From Ceratotherium simum simum (lineage: Eukaryota > Chordata > Mammalia > Perissodactyla > Rhinocerotidae), in assembly GCF_000283155.1 (NCBI RefSeq), contig NW_004454160.1:6649809-6713808 (forward strand): a stretch of 64,000 nucleotides of DNA, in the 5' to 3' direction. Positions 41,444-52,580 of the stretch are shown one piece after another; within the stretch, counting starts at the first letter, position 1; each line of letters begins with the position of its first letter. The notes below the pieces were generated by a model, which worked only from the letters and a program-made list of their open reading frames with translations, did not search any database and was not told the DNA's origin. Made by a program: the position numbers and the translations under genes.

Positions 41444-41879
41444 CTTCACGACTCGGCTCAAATAGCTCCCGTGGTGAAGCTGCCCCTGAAGTCCCCAGAA
41501 AAAGCTCCTTCTCGCCCTTCTCTGTTGTCATCACACTCTGCGCAAACCCTCTGCATGGCCCCAGGCAGCAGGAGAGTTCATTAGTACCTGCCCTCCTCTC
41601 TGCTGGTGGGGGAGCTCCTTAAGGCCAGGGACTCATTTTTTTCTGGATCTTTGAGTCTTCTGAGGACAGATCCATACCTGTCGGGTAATAATAAATAAAT
41701 CCCTGTTTAATTGAATTAAATTGTTTGTTTAGGACAGCAGAAAGCAAGATTCTGAAAAAGTGGACATGGAACTTAATAAATACAATGACTCTTATGTATG
41801 TATTTTTCTCCTTTATTATGGCTCATGGATAGAGAGAGGATGAGAAAAAGGGAAAGAGATAGAAGAAGTGGGGATTGAT

Positions 41880-41998
41880 AAGGCCTCTCTCCCTCTCTAC
41901 ATGAGCTTCTTAAAAGCAAGAACTATTTTATATCCCTTGGCCCAGCCAGTGCCTGGAATACAGGAGATGATCCATAAATACTTGTTGAATGAGTAAAA
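41880..41998 (+). mobile_element. L2 LINE 3'-end fragment
   Basis: ACATGAGCTTCTTAAAAGCA, CAGCCAGTGCCTGGAATACAG, GATCCATAAATACTTGTTG and AATGAGTAAAA are the sense L2 3' tip. Confidence 0.85.
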
Positions 41999-42339
41999 GG
42001 AAGATGGGTCAATTTTGTGCTTCAGGGTTGGATTCTGAGCACTCATGGGGGGAGGGCATGAGGACCCTGGAATCTAAGATGCGGTAGGGAAGCCTCCAGA
42101 GGGAATAATCAACTTTGTCTATTTTGCTGAGGGCCTGGCTATACCTCAGATTTGTGGTTGACCAACCAGCCCCTCTCTCTTCAACTTCTCCCATCCCCTG
42201 CTCTCTACCTCCTGCTCCAGTACCTGCATGGTCCAATTTAAGGCTCTGAACTGAGGCCTCAGGTCAAAGGGATGAGACCAGGCCTATCCCTCATGTGTGC
42301 CAGACATCCTGTCAAAAGGATAAGTGGAGGCCCAAGGGC

Positions 42340-43015
42340 CATATGTCTAAGTATTTTAAAGTTATAAACCAAGTGAAAAGCTGGTCAATAAAATATATTT
42401 TAGCCTCCTACTATGACAAATATATCTTCAAAACAACAAAATAGAAAAATATGTATAAAGCTATAGTTTTTATATATCTGAAATTTAGTCAAATATCAAA
42501 GATGACTGACTTAAAATATTAATTAAGTCTTGGCATTCTGTTGATGAGCCTGTGATATTGGAGTGAGTAATAAAATAAAAGCACACATCATTCATACATT
42601 GTTACACATTTATTCCATTAATTTTATTTTTCATGTTTTCATTTCATAAATCACTAATTATGTTGTTATACACATATATTATTATACACAATCAAGATAT
42701 TCACATCATGTGTGTTTTTTTGAGGGTAATGATCTGGATTAAAAAAACAAAATATGGTCGTATTCAAAGTGTTCAAAATCTCAGCACATTTTCAACATAA
42801 AGTGTAAATCAAACTAAATGTAAACTATTTGAACATAAAATTTTCACATATATTTTCAGAAAAGTAATATTTCTTAATTAAAATTAATTGTAAAATACAA
42901 ATAAATGCATATAAAATATTTAATCAAAATCATTTAAGTCAAGCTAAATAAAACTATTCCCACAATTATAGTAAGTAATAGCCATGTAATTGCCAGCGTA
43001 AAAAACAGTATCCCT
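42340..43015. other. AT-rich block, unassigned
   Basis: A roughly 680-base stretch clearly richer in A and T than its flanks, with few CpG sites and no open frame. It may be an old DNA transposon or LINE 3' region, but I find no termini or consensus words that would decide this. Confidence 0.5.
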
Positions 43016-43038
43016 CTTTATGCACATTATGTCTAGAT

Positions 43039-43243
43039 CAGTGGTTCTTAACCAGGGAGGATTTTGTCCCCCAGGAGCATTTGGTACTGTCTGGAGACAG
43101 CTTTGGTTGACACAACTTGCTACTGGTATCTAGTGAGTAGAGGCCAGGGATGCTGCTAAACATCCTACAATGCATAGGACAGCCCCCGCAACAAAGAATT
43201 AACTAGTCTAAGATGTCAATAGTGCCGAGGTTGAGAAACCCTG
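43039..43243. mobile_element. hAT-type MITE with inverted ends
   Basis: It begins CAGTGGTTCTTAACCAGGG and ends CGAGGTTGAGAAACCCTG, giving inverted termini. The interior GTCCCCCAGGAGCATTTGG, TACTGTCTGGAGACAGC, GGGATGCTGCTAAACATCC and ACAATGCATAGGACAGCCCC is a well-known dispersed mammalian family. Too short to code. Confidence 0.88.
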
Positions 43244-43246
43244 GTT

Positions 43247-43278
43247 ATACACACACACACATACACATATACACATGA
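43247..43278. repeat. CA microsatellite
   Basis: TACACACACACACATACACA and onward, directly after the hAT MITE. Confidence 0.85.
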
Positions 43279-43279
43279 G

Positions 43280-44465
43280 AGTAATACGAACTGTTTAATA
43301 TTGCAAAATGTTCGTTAACTGCTATGTGCAATTACTGTGAATACTACACTAATTATGGGTAACTCCAGAATCACAAATTGGAACACAAAGAGAAGAAAAT
43401 GGACATGTGACACAGATTGCATTATGCAGGAATCTATTGCATTCTTAGTACGTGAGAGGAAGGATTTGACATTTTAATTAATTTGTCTTTTCTTTTACCT
43501 AAGCGCTTCTGCCAATCAATCACCTCCCTTCCCCAGCTAACACACATTCTGAAATAATGTCCATCTCCAACATCAGAAGCAACACAACCCTCAGATCTTG
43601 ATGTTCAGATGCAGTCACCTTTTGTTTCAAGGACATAAGACGAGAGATGTGGAGAAACGTTGTCCTGGGGCCTCAATGGTGTCATTCCAAGAGAGGGTGT
43701 TTAAGGTTACGGGTCATACCAGAGTCGAGCAGCTCTTCCTGAGTGACAGAGGTGCCCATGTTTTCCTTTGTAAATATAGTTTCTGTGTGTTTGTGACATG
43801 GGGGTGGGGCTCTAAAGCATGAGGCCCAGGGCAGGGGCTGAAAGACGCCATGTCCCGTTATCAACCTTGTGTTCTGAGCGGGAACACGGGAGAGCTGAGA
43901 GGCTGTTAATATCAGATCATTAGCAGTTTCCCAACTCTTTTTGCAGAACAGCATGCTGTTTGGCTGCCAAAATATTAGGATTGAAAGCAGCTGGTAAAAA
44001 TGTTCAGCGAGGAAGTGAGCCTGCTTGGAGAAGGCAAAGGAAAAACTCTTCTTAGACCGTGACTCGAGAAGGAACATGGCTCTCGGGTCCTCTTTTGGGA
44101 GCCTTCGCCCCGCAGGGGATCCCTCTGACCACAGGCCCCCAGGGCTCCTTTGAAGAGGTGTGCTCTGGACCAGTGCTTCCTGCAGGTCCTTTCTGGGGCA
44201 ATGCAACTGAGGAGGCTCTGTCACTGCCCTAAAGAAATTCACACCCAATAGTAAATTTATTCTCAGCATATGTTTAGCGAAATTGGAAAATAAGGAGAAA
44301 TAGACAGAAATAAACATCTCCGCATAACCTGAGCTAATAGTTCTAAAAAGAGACAGGTCCAAGGAGGAATTAGATGACAGCCACCTGTGTAGGTGAGTAT
44401 TTCGAGGAGAGAGAAGACACATGGCTTTACTACTCCTTCATCCTTGCATTCATTTACAGGTCCCT
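43280..44465. other. Unique sequence with the longest clean open frame
   Basis: No repeat is recognised. A 246-codon minus-strand frame (43682-44422) is the longest in the window, but it has no recognisable domain, signal peptide or membrane-segment pattern I can defend. It is discussed as a finding. Sequence at 43890-44060 looks like possible conserved non-coding DNA. Confidence 0.4.
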
Positions 44466-44469
44466 TCAC

Positions 44470-44650
44470 AACAATCTATCAGTTGATCCTCATCACAACC
44501 TCAGCACAGGTAGCCAGGCAGGTTTCCCATTTCCATTTCACAAATGAGGATATGGACTTTGAAAGACAGAGTGGCTTGCTCAGGACGGCACAGCCGGTAG
44601 GTGGCAGAACAAAGAGTGAGACCTGGTCTTTTGGTTCTAACAACACCCTT
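44470..44650 (-). mobile_element. MIR SINE
   Basis: GATCCTCATCACAACCTCAG, CATTTCACAAATGAGGATATG, TGGCTTGCTCAGGACGGCAC and GGTAGGTGGCAGAACAAAG follow reverse-complement MIR. Confidence 0.85.
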
Positions 44651-44994
44651 TCCAGGGACATCAGTGTTTCTGTCTTTGGACCCAGCAGTTTCAGTGATCG
44701 TAAGGGGTTCGTGAATCCAATGTACAGTGAGTGCCATTCACAGCCTCAATCAATAGATAAATAACCACTATCACGTAAAGAGGGCCTAGAATTTTTGGAC
44801 ACTGAAAGAAAGCTCTGCAGAAGAGTCTGGGAGCCACTATGTCACCCCGTGCTGTATCAAAGACCTCCTGGCACAGATGTGACATTTTTTATCACTAGAG
44901 ATACTGGGCACACAAATTCCTACAAGTAGAGATAACTAGGATTGTGGCACAAATGTTTGGTTTATGTTTTGTGGAGCACAGTGGACCTGTAATT

Positions 44995-45060
44995 CAGATA
45001 GAGAACACTACACATAGCACATAGTAGTTGCTCAAAAATTTTATCAACTGACTAAGTGAC
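44995..45060 (+). mobile_element. L2/MIR 3' tail scrap
   Basis: ACTACACATAGCACATAGTAG followed by TTGCTCAAAAATTTTATCAAC matches the shared 3' tail of L2 and MIR. Confidence 0.55.
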
Positions 45061-45381
45061 TGGCTGAATCCAAGAAGAGGAGAAGTCAAATGCCAAAGGG
45101 AAAACCAGCCTCCTGATGGTAATTAGGATGGGGAAATCAGCAAGCGAATGCCCTCACCCATTAGGGAAAAAGGAATGGAAACAAACAGCAAAAGCATTTA
45201 GCACATTGTTAAGCACTGGAAAGCTGTTGCTTTCGGAATAATAACACAACTGTGCAGCCTCATTAGAGGTTCTAATGGGAACAGAAAAGAAATACTCATG
45301 GCCAATTTCCTTTCTGTTTCTGTAATTAGTAGCACATTTTAAAGCACAGAGTAGGGCGTTAAGTCCTTTTCAATCATTAGA

Positions 45382-45406
45382 GTTCATTCATTCATTCATT
45401 CATTCA
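45382..45406. repeat. ATTC tetranucleotide array
   Basis: GTTCATTCATTCATTCATTC continues for one more unit. It is the expanded terminal repeat of the L2 3' end. Confidence 0.85.
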
Positions 45407-47160
45407 CTTAACAACTGTTCACTGAATGCCTCTTCTATGCCAGGCACTGATCTAGGTGTTGGGGATAATACAAGTGAACAAAGCAGATAAAGACTCTGCC
45501 CTCCTGGAGCTTACATTCCAGACAACAAAGAAATTAAAAGGTAAACCACACAGTATATCAGATGGCAAAGAGCGTGATGGAGACAATGCGGCAGGGAAAG
45601 GGGCCGGGCCGGGCCGCTGCAATTTTAATCAGGATGCTCAGGGAGAGCCTCAGTGAGAGAGTGATGTTTGAGCAGAAGCCTGAGGACAAGAGGGAGCAAG
45701 TCAGGCAGGCGTGTTCTAGGAACATGCCTAGTGAGTTGTAGGAACAGCCAGGAAACCACGTGGAGAGAGCAGTGAACGAGATAGAGAGAAGCAGGATGAG
45801 GCTGGAGGAGGAACCGAGAGCCCAGGTTCTGCCAGACCCTGTAGGCTATTGGAAAGGCCGGGGCTTTTATTCTGAGTAAGATGGAGAAGAGAGAGATGGT
45901 CTGACTTGCATTTTAGCAGGTTGCCCTGGCTGCTGGGTTGAGAATGAAAACAGAGAGTCAAGGGTGGGATTAAGGTGACCAGTTAGGAGATTCTGTTAAA
46001 AATCCAGGAGAGAGATGATGGTGGCCTGGACGAGGGAGGTAGCAGTGGAGGTGGTGAGAAATGGTTGGATTCTGGATATATTATGAAGGTGGAAGAGACA
46101 AGATTTCTTAATAGATTAGATGCAGCATGCGAGGGAAAGAGATTTATCAAAGGTGATGCCAAGGTTTTGAACGCAAACAATGGTAAGAATACAGTTGCGA
46201 TTAACTGACATGAGCAAGGCAATGGAGGGAGCATGGGTTTGGGGAAGAAAATCAGTTTGATTTTGACTGTATTAAGTTTGATATGTCTAATATGTATATT
46301 TCAAGGGAGAGGATCATGTTTGAAATATAAACTTGGAAGTCTTGGCATATAGATGATACCTAAAACGTTTACCAAAAGAGTATTTAGAGAGGAAAAGAGG
46401 TCAGAGAATTGAGCCCTGGGGATTTGAAGAGGCTATAATCAATAAATAGAGACTGGGAATGAGTGTCCTGTGAAGTAGGAGGAAACCGGGAGAGTGTAGG
46501 CTACTGGGAGTCAAGTGAAGAAATTGTTTCAAGAAGCATCAACTATTTCAACCGTGTCAAAGGCTATGAGAGACTGAGCAAGATGAGAACTGAGAATTGA
46601 CCGTTAGATTTAGTAACATGCAAGTCAGCTGTGAGCTTGGTAAGAACAATTCCAATGGGATGGGTTGAGGTTTAAAAGAAAACAGGAAGAAATGTAATCA
46701 GTGAATATAGACAACACTTTTGACGAGTTGGATGCAAAAGGGGTGTAGAAAGGAGGGAGTGTAGCTAGAGGGGCTGTCAGTCAAGAGAGGTTGGTTTTGT
46801 TTATAGTTGTTTGTTTTCAAACATGGAAGATGTTATAGCATGTTTATGTGCTGACAGGATGATCAAATGCAGAGGGAAAATTGATGATGCGCGATAGAGA
46901 GGAATTGCTGGAGAAAAGTCCTTGAACAGGTAAAAGGAGATTTGATTCAGAGCACGAATGTAGAGGCTGGCCTTAGCACAGGCGAGTCCTTTGTAACAAT
47001 TGGAGGAAAGCCAGACACGTGGGCACAGAGGCAGGTAGGAGGTGAGGCGGTGGTGGGAGATTGTGGATGTCCTCGTCTTACTGCTTCAGTTTTCTCTGTG
47101 AAATAGGAAGCAAGGCCATGGGCTGAAAGTGAGGGCAAGGGAGAGGTGTTGGCGGTATGA
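45382..47160 (-). mobile_element. L2 LINE, about 1.8 kb, with decayed RT
   Basis: The longest L2 here. Its 3' tip on the plus strand is an ATTC array then ACTGAATGCCTCTTCTATGCC. It continues through CCCTCCTGGAGCTTACATTCC, GAGATGATGGTGGCCTGGAC, ATTCTGGATATATTATGAAGG, GAACTGAGAATTGACCGTTAG and TTGCTGGAGAAAAGTCCTTG, all L2 in reverse complement. On the minus strand the polymerase-site codons at 46338-46349 read Y-A-K-T where active L2 has Y-A-D-D, so the catalytic aspartates are lost. It is 5'-truncated near 47160. Confidence 0.93.
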
Positions 47161-47169
47161 GAAGGACAT

Positions 47170-47258
47170 CCCTCCTGAGTCTGTGGTGAGGATTAACTGA
47201 GATGACACAGCACAGGCCTGGCACATAGGAGATGCTTATAAATGTTCGTGCCTTGCCC
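47170..47258 (+). mobile_element. MIR 3' half
   Basis: GTGAGGATTAACTGAGATGAC, ACAGCACAGGCCTGGCACAT and AGATGCTTATAAATGTTCG are the sense MIR 3' half. Confidence 0.82.
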
Positions 47259-47319
47259 TTGAGCGGAGATGAATTTCTCTACTCTCCTTGTGATTGCTGT
47301 TCATAGCAATTTTATTTTT

Positions 47320-47563
47320 ATTTATTAATTTTGTGAGGAAGACTAGCCCTGAGCTAACATCTGATGCCAATCCTCCTCTTTTTGCTGAGGAAGGCCGGCC
47401 CTGGGCTAACATCTGTGCCCATCTTCCTCCACTTTATATGAGATGCTGCCACAGCATCGCATGACAAGTGGTGCGTCGGTGCATGCCCGGGATCCGAACC
47501 TGCAAACCCCAGGCCACCAAGTGGAGCACATGCACTGAACAGCTATGCTACCAGGCCGGCCCC
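47320..47563 (-). mobile_element. ERE SINE with doubled tail, 14-bp TSD
   Basis: The minus strand begins GGGGCCGGCCTGGTAGCATAG, keeps GGTTCGGATCC and has two TTAGCTCAGGGC-type tail modules. The duplication GCAATTTTATTTTT is identical at 47306-47319 and 47564-47577. In element orientation it starts AAAAAT, a preferred L1-endonuclease target. Confidence 0.95.
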
Positions 47564-47577
47564 GCAATTTTATTTTT

Positions 47578-48690
47578 TAAATTACATATATTGTGTTATT
47601 ATAATGCTACTTCACGTTCAAAATAGAAAATTCAGAAAAATATAAAGAAAAAAAATGACTTATAATCTTTCCCCAAAGAAAACAGCTATTAACAGTTTGT
47701 TGTATGTCCTTCCAGCCCCTTTTTCTATGAATATACATTATATATATACTTTTTTGTATGCAGCTTTTTTCATTTCACTATTTTCCTATGTCATTTGGTA
47801 GCGTCGAAACATAAGATTTTTAACGGCTGTATAGCATTCCATCATGTGGTTGTTCCACCATTTATGTTAAAACTTCCCTATTTTGGATATTAAAGTTAAT
47901 ACCAATTTTTCACATTTATAACTAACACTGCAATGGACATCTTTGCAGAGAAATCTTTTATTTTTTCCTGGGGAAAATTGTCCCTGAGCTACCATCTGTG
48001 CCAATCTTCCTCTATTTCGTATGTGGGACACTGCCACAGCATGGCTTGATGAGCGGTGTGTAGGCCCGTGTCGGGCCCACAAACCCTGGGCCACTGAAGT
48101 GGAGCACACGAACTTAACCACTACGCCGCTGGGCCAGCCCCAGTGAATGAGAGCAAGTTTTTAATTCACTTGGCAAAGTTTATTTTTGTTTTTTTTTGCT
48201 TGAAGAAGATTAGCCTTGAGCTAACATCTGTGCCAATCTTCCTTTACTTTGTATGTGGGTCACCACCACAGCATGGCTTGACAAGTGGTTTAGGTCTGCG
48301 CCTGGGATCCGAACCGATGAACCCCAGCCAGCGAAGTGGAGCATGCGGAACTTTAACCACTCAGCCATGGGGCCGGCCCCAGAGAAATCTTTATGCTCTG
48401 AGGTATTATTTAGAATAAACTCCTAGAAATGGAATTATTAGGTCAAAAGGTAGAAACATTTTTAAGGCTCTAGATATACATTGCCAAACCGCCTTCCAGA
48501 AAGGTTACACTAATTTACACTTCTTCCAGCAGCGTAGGAGAGTGCCCTGGCATGATCATTTTTAAAATCTTTGCCAAGTCGGTATTGATTTATTGTTTTA
48601 ATTTTCATTTCCTTGAAGACTTGTGAAGTTAAGCTTATTTTTGTATGTTTACTTCATTTGCATTTCTCTAGCATGCCTCTCTCTGTGTGG
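47578..48690 (-). mobile_element. L1 LINE 3' region (antisense), interrupted
   Basis: Plus-strand wording in antisense order: AAATTCAGAAAAATATAAAG, ATAGCATTCCATCATGTGGT, AACTAACACTGCAATGGACA, then after an ERE block AATAAACTCCTAGAAATGGA, ATTGCCAAACCGCCTTCCAG, CACTTCTTCCAGCAGCGTAG and CTTCATTTGCATTTCTCTAG. The text rejoins cleanly when the ERE block is removed. Confidence 0.82.
47959..48380 (-). mobile_element. Two ERE units sharing one target duplication
   Basis: Unit A (about 47959-48141) and unit B (about 48188-48380) each have an ERE head (GGGGCTGGCCCAGCGGCG and GGGGCCGGCCCCATGGCTG on the minus strand) and a tail module. They are joined by a 46-base linker. AGAGAAATCTTT occurs at 47947-47958 and 48381-48392, outside the pair. 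I see no duplication around unit A alone. This fits a dimer that moved as one, or unit A landing inside unit B's tail. Confidence 0.85.
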
Positions 48691-48733
48691 GGGAGTTTAG
48701 CTTGAAGAAAAGCCTCTCAGGGGGAATACTTTT

Positions 48734-48982
48734 TTTTTTTTGTGAGGAAGATCAGCCCTGAGCTAACATCTATGCCAATCTTCCTCTCTCTCTCTTTTTT
48801 TTTTTTTTTGCTGAGGAAGACTGGCCCTGGGCTAACATCTGTGCCTGTCTTCCTCCACTTTATATGGGAGGCTGCCACAGCATGGCCTGACAAGTGGTGC
48901 ACCAGTGCGTGTCGGGATCGGAATCCTGGCCGTCAGCAGCGGAGCCTGCGCACTTAATCGCTATGCCACAGGGCTGGCCCCG
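48734..48982 (-). mobile_element. ERE SINE with doubled tail, perfect 17-bp TSD
   Basis: The minus strand begins GGGGCCAGCCCTGTGGCATAG, and the tail modules are separated by an AAAAAAGAGAGAGAGAGAGG-type stretch. The duplication TCAGGGGGAATACTTTT is identical at 48717-48733 and 48983-48999. In element orientation it begins AAAAG. The B-box is changed (GGATTCCGATCC), so this copy is probably transcriptionally weak. Confidence 0.96.
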
Positions 48983-48999
48983 TCAGGGGGAATACTTTT

Positions 49000-50600
49000 G
49001 AAGCTGCTGGAGTTGTCTGGGCAGATCGCCTTCCACGACGCCTCCCTGGACGAGGACCCCAGCTCCAGGAAGCTAGTGTGCCGTGGTGTGGCACAATCCT
49101 CCAGCCCCTTCTTGCCCTTAGACGGCACATCCATATCAGGGTGACTTGAGTGGTTTCTGCAGCATTCATTCCAAATCCTAGGAGGCCCAAAGTCCTTTTT
49201 AATATTCCACCAAGAGAGAACTTCATCCCATCCATGACCTGGCACACAGGAGGAGGAGTAGAGATGAATCTACAAAGAGGGCGGCACGCACTTGTTTCAT
49301 TTCCCTCCTGGTGTAGTGCCTGAGAGTCCAGTTGTTTTAAAATTAAATATTCCTTCTCACCCAATGGAAGGAAACTGAAACTTCTGCTTTGTTAGCACTG
49401 GGTATTTTTCTAATGCTTCTCCCCCGAATATCTTTAACACTCATTTTATTTGGTTGAGATCCAGCTCGTCCTTTTTCATCCAGAGCATCAGAGACCCTCT
49501 GAACAGAAGCTTTAGCCAAAAAGGAAGTTATTCTGGCAAATTTCTAGGGAATAGAACAACTCCCTGTACAAACAGCTTATTTTGTTAGAGATGCCTTCAC
49601 TCTCTCAGTCTCTTTTCACATGGGTGCGCACGCGCGCACACACACACACACACACGCCCCCCCACCGTATCCATAGCCCCCCCAACCCCATATACACATA
49701 TCCCTTCTCCCTCCACAATCCCCCCATTCAAGCCCTCCTACCTTGCGCTTTTAAAAACATATGTCGTTCTGTGACTTCCTTGAGGATGAAAGGAATGTGC
49801 GCTGCCCTGGCTACATTTCCTGTCACAACAGGCACCATGATGCCTCAGTCATCTTGCTTCCTGTTTACGAGGAAGGAGGGGAAGGGGCAGAATATGCTCA
49901 AGCCAAGGCTCTGGGATGGATCAGAAGATTAATTAGAAATTAGTGAGTCGTTTGTGAGGCAATAACTTTAGTCCAGAGCAAGCCTTGGACTGAGACCTTC
50001 TCCCTGCTTGCTCATTAATATGGCTCATGGAACTTGCAATCTGGAATAAATTGAGTCTAGGGCAGATGGTCAGGCCTAGACTTTAAGAACCTTGAAGCAT
50101 TCACCCTTCTAATTTTCCTCCACTCTCCTCATTTAAAGAAAAAAAATTTTAAAAATAAAGTCTCAGAGGTACAAAGGAGCTACAGCCATATAACTCTGCT
50201 AATTAGAAAGAGCAAATCTAATCAATTTTGATGATCAGCTTTACAGATCATCTGTGGTAAAATTTTCCTGCACGGCAGTTCCTCATTCCCTCCCCTCACC
50301 CTGCCCTTCAGAGTCACCCCCCCTTTCTCCTCAGCCAGAGTATTCTCAGAGACCATAAGCTATTTTTAATAACTGCCTTACAAAAACATCATTCAGAAAG
50401 CTAATCTGCCACAAACTATCCCAGCCTGGCAGCCCAGAGCCAAATCTAAACAACTTCCTGAGAGTCCATGCGTTAGGATTATCCATGCCACCGATGTCCT
50501 TTCCATCAGTTTGGATGATTGAAAGTTATTCCCTCTTGTCTGGAGCTGTCTGGATTGAGTCACTTATGCTGAGTAAATTATTTCAACCATTGAATTTTCC
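49000..50600. other. Unique sequence, about 1.6 kb
   Basis: No transposon is recognised. The GC-rich beginning (49020-49140) gives overlapping frames on both strands (136 codons minus, 79 plus) that extend into the neighbouring ERE and therefore cannot be an intact ancient exon. No splice-site-flanked frame stands out. Confidence 0.45.
49624..49657. repeat. CG/CA alternating microsatellite (Z-DNA-prone)
   Basis: Thirty-four bases of strict purine-pyrimidine alternation, starting GTGCGCACGCGCGCACACAC and ending in CACACGC. It is followed by a run of C. Confidence 0.93.
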
Positions 50601-50604
50601 AAAT

Positions 50605-50950
50605 GGCAGTAGAGGTGGTAGATCACAGTGTTTGAGATCTTGGGCTCTGGATTCCAATGTAAAACTATTTATAACCAGTCTGTTTTGAATTGAGTGACTT
50701 TTCACTTGACTAACAAGTCCTAAGGAAAAATGAAGACAATTCAATAAAAAAAATTATTGTAATTAAAAAATAGGTGATTTGAATCCTAGCTACTCTGGGC
50801 CATAGACTCTGAGCCTCAGGTCTCTCTCATAGACCACAAGCCTAATGGATAATAACAGGACTTCCTTCCTAGAGTTGGTGGAGAGGCTTCAATGAGGGGT
50901 GCACAGTGCCTGGCACATAGCGAGGCTGCAATAAATGGCAGCTACTGGTC
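50605..50950 (+). mobile_element. Two MIR SINE pieces in the same orientation
   Basis: The first piece has GGTGGTAGATCACAGTGTTTG and TGGGCTCTGGATTCCAATG (5' half). The second has GATTTGAATCCTAGCTACTC, CTGAGCCTCAGGTCTCTCTC, TGCACAGTGCCTGGCACATAG and GCAATAAATGGCAGC. The repeated 5' interval implies two insertions. Confidence 0.8.
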
Positions 50951-51655
50951 TGATGAACGTGCTCTAAGTCTCTGCAGCCGGAATATCTAATGGATGGGCA
51001 CGTCGTGATAGAGCTTTTCTTGCCCTGATAATGCCCTGCAAAACAAGGAGGGGAGATTTTAGCTGCGCATTTTCAAAAAGATGAACTGTCATTTCTTAGT
51101 TGTAGTGAGAGACCAGAAGGAGGTACCAGTGTTTTATTCTACTTGGTCCCAGTGTTAGTGGCATGGGGTCATCACAGTGAGTGCCCATGTGGTAATAGTG
51201 TCCCTGCCCTTCCCACAGTTCCCCTATTAAGGCCTTCTATTTCAGCTTGTTCAACCATTTGGAAGGAGGTCTCGCTTCTCCTTTATACTAAACTGGCAAG
51301 TCATTATTATAGTGATAATACCTGTTATTACCAGTCAATCTCTCTTTCAATAGTAAATTATTATTATGTACTTGGCTAAAAAGGCTTATGCTGTTGTAAT
51401 TTGTAAAGGCCAGATTAAGCAGAACAAGAAAACTCGAAGTAATAATAGTGTCTTGTACTCGTACCGTGCATTTATTTTTCAAATACGTAGACTATCAGCA
51501 GGCTGTTCTCTGACCTCCCTTGGCCAAGAAATCCTGGCTTTGTGCCTTTTATTCTGTTTGGAACCCTAAGTTTTTGGGTCACATATCCCTTTGGAAATCT
51601 CCATGCAGTGCATCTTCAGGCTCTGGTGACAGCCTCACCAGGCGGAGCCAGACCT

Positions 51656-51668
51656 GGGGGGGGGGGGG
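51656..51668. repeat. Run of 13 G
   Basis: Thirteen consecutive G on the plus strand followed by TGTTTTT. It is capable of G-quadruplex formation and is a likely indel site. Confidence 0.95.
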
Positions 51669-51734
51669 TGTTTTTCCGCAAACATGTGCCCCTGACCCCA
51701 AAGAGGCAGCATCTTTATTATGGCCATTTATTAT

Positions 51735-51815
51735 TTACAAAGCACTGCAGGTGTACATGGTATTTTATGAGACACAAAGATAAGGTCCCTGCCCTGTGCA
51801 CCGAGAGCTTTTATC
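51735..51815 (-). mobile_element. L2/MIR-like fragment
   Basis: ACAAAGATAAGGTCCCTGCC followed by CTGTGCACCGAGAGCTT resembles the reverse complement of the L2 3' region. Short. Confidence 0.45.
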
Positions 51816-52223
51816 CAGCATTTCATCTGTCTGAGCTGAGCTGTGGGGACGCAAAGCAAGCAGGGCTGCAGAGCCAAGAGCAATGTCTGGGATGTCAGGG
51901 TGGAAGGAAGGATTTCTGATGAGGAATTTTAAATGGGGAAAGTCAGGTGTGTGAAACTTGAAGCATCACTCCAGGATCCAGGAGAGGTTTAGTGATGTCC
52001 TGTGTTCCAGCCCGGGGAAGAGAAATTCTGCCCGTGTGCCCTTGGACCAGTTGGGGGAGGAATAAGTTGAAAGACTAAGAAGAGACGAATGTTCCGTCAG
52101 TCCGAGGAGCCTCTTACACCAGCCTGCATCTCCCTGTCCCCAACTCTCCTGCAAGTTGTCTTGTTTTCTTCTGTTTTGTTTTGGGGAGTGATCACGGAGG
52201 GGAGGAGCATTAGTTAACTTTTT

Positions 52224-52256
52224 TAATTAATTAATTAATTTTAATTAATTAATTCA
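52224..52256. repeat. TTAA tandem, self-complementary
   Basis: TTAATTAATTAATTAATTTT continues AATTAATTAATT. The whole run is close to palindromic. Confidence 0.9.
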
Positions 52257-52454
52257 CAGTGTATCTTAAGCAGATTCATTTTCCTCCTCAAGAAGGGTAA
52301 ATTTCCAGGTATTTGGACCCCTAATCTTCAGCCACCGGCTACCACTGATCAATCACTCTTCTTCTCTCTGTATCTGTCTCAGTCAGGCCAGCCCTACTGG
52401 GATCTCCCAGTCCCTGTGTGTTACCATCACCTGCCTACATCATCCTTCTGTCCA

Positions 52455-52580
52455 TCTAGCACACACTCATTGAGTAGCTCCCATGGAATGGACCCTGGCC
52501 TGAAAAGAAGAACAAGACCCCATCTCTGCCCGCTGGAAGCCATAGATGAACAGGAATGAGGATGTGAAAAGGCAGTGAGG
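52455..52580 (-). mobile_element. L2 LINE 3'-end fragment
   Basis: AGCACACACTCATTGAGTAG, CTCCCATGGAATGGACCCTGG, AGAACAAGACCCCATCTCTGC and GCTGGAAGCCATAGATGAAC follow reverse-complement L2. Confidence 0.65.

Larger units (their letters stand above)
41165..41690 (+). mobile_element. L2 LINE 3' region containing a tandem repeat
   Basis: After the tandem repeat, GACTCGGCTCAAATAGCTCC, CCCCTGAAGTCCCCAGAAAAA, GAGCTCCTTAAGGCCAGGGAC and TCTGGATCTTTGAGTC follow the L2 3' UTR. The repeat unit itself resembles the L2 phrase CTGTTCCCTCTGCCTGGAAC. Confidence 0.7.

Noticed and set aside
41145..41622. Three open frames of 94-137 codons around 41.2-41.6 kb
   Set aside because: They pass through 100 N and a tandem repeat, so their openness is an artefact.
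48954..49364. 136-codon minus-strand frame as a conserved exon
   Set aside because: It extends into a recent ERE insertion and overlaps another frame in the opposite strand. The GC-rich base composition explains the lack of stops.
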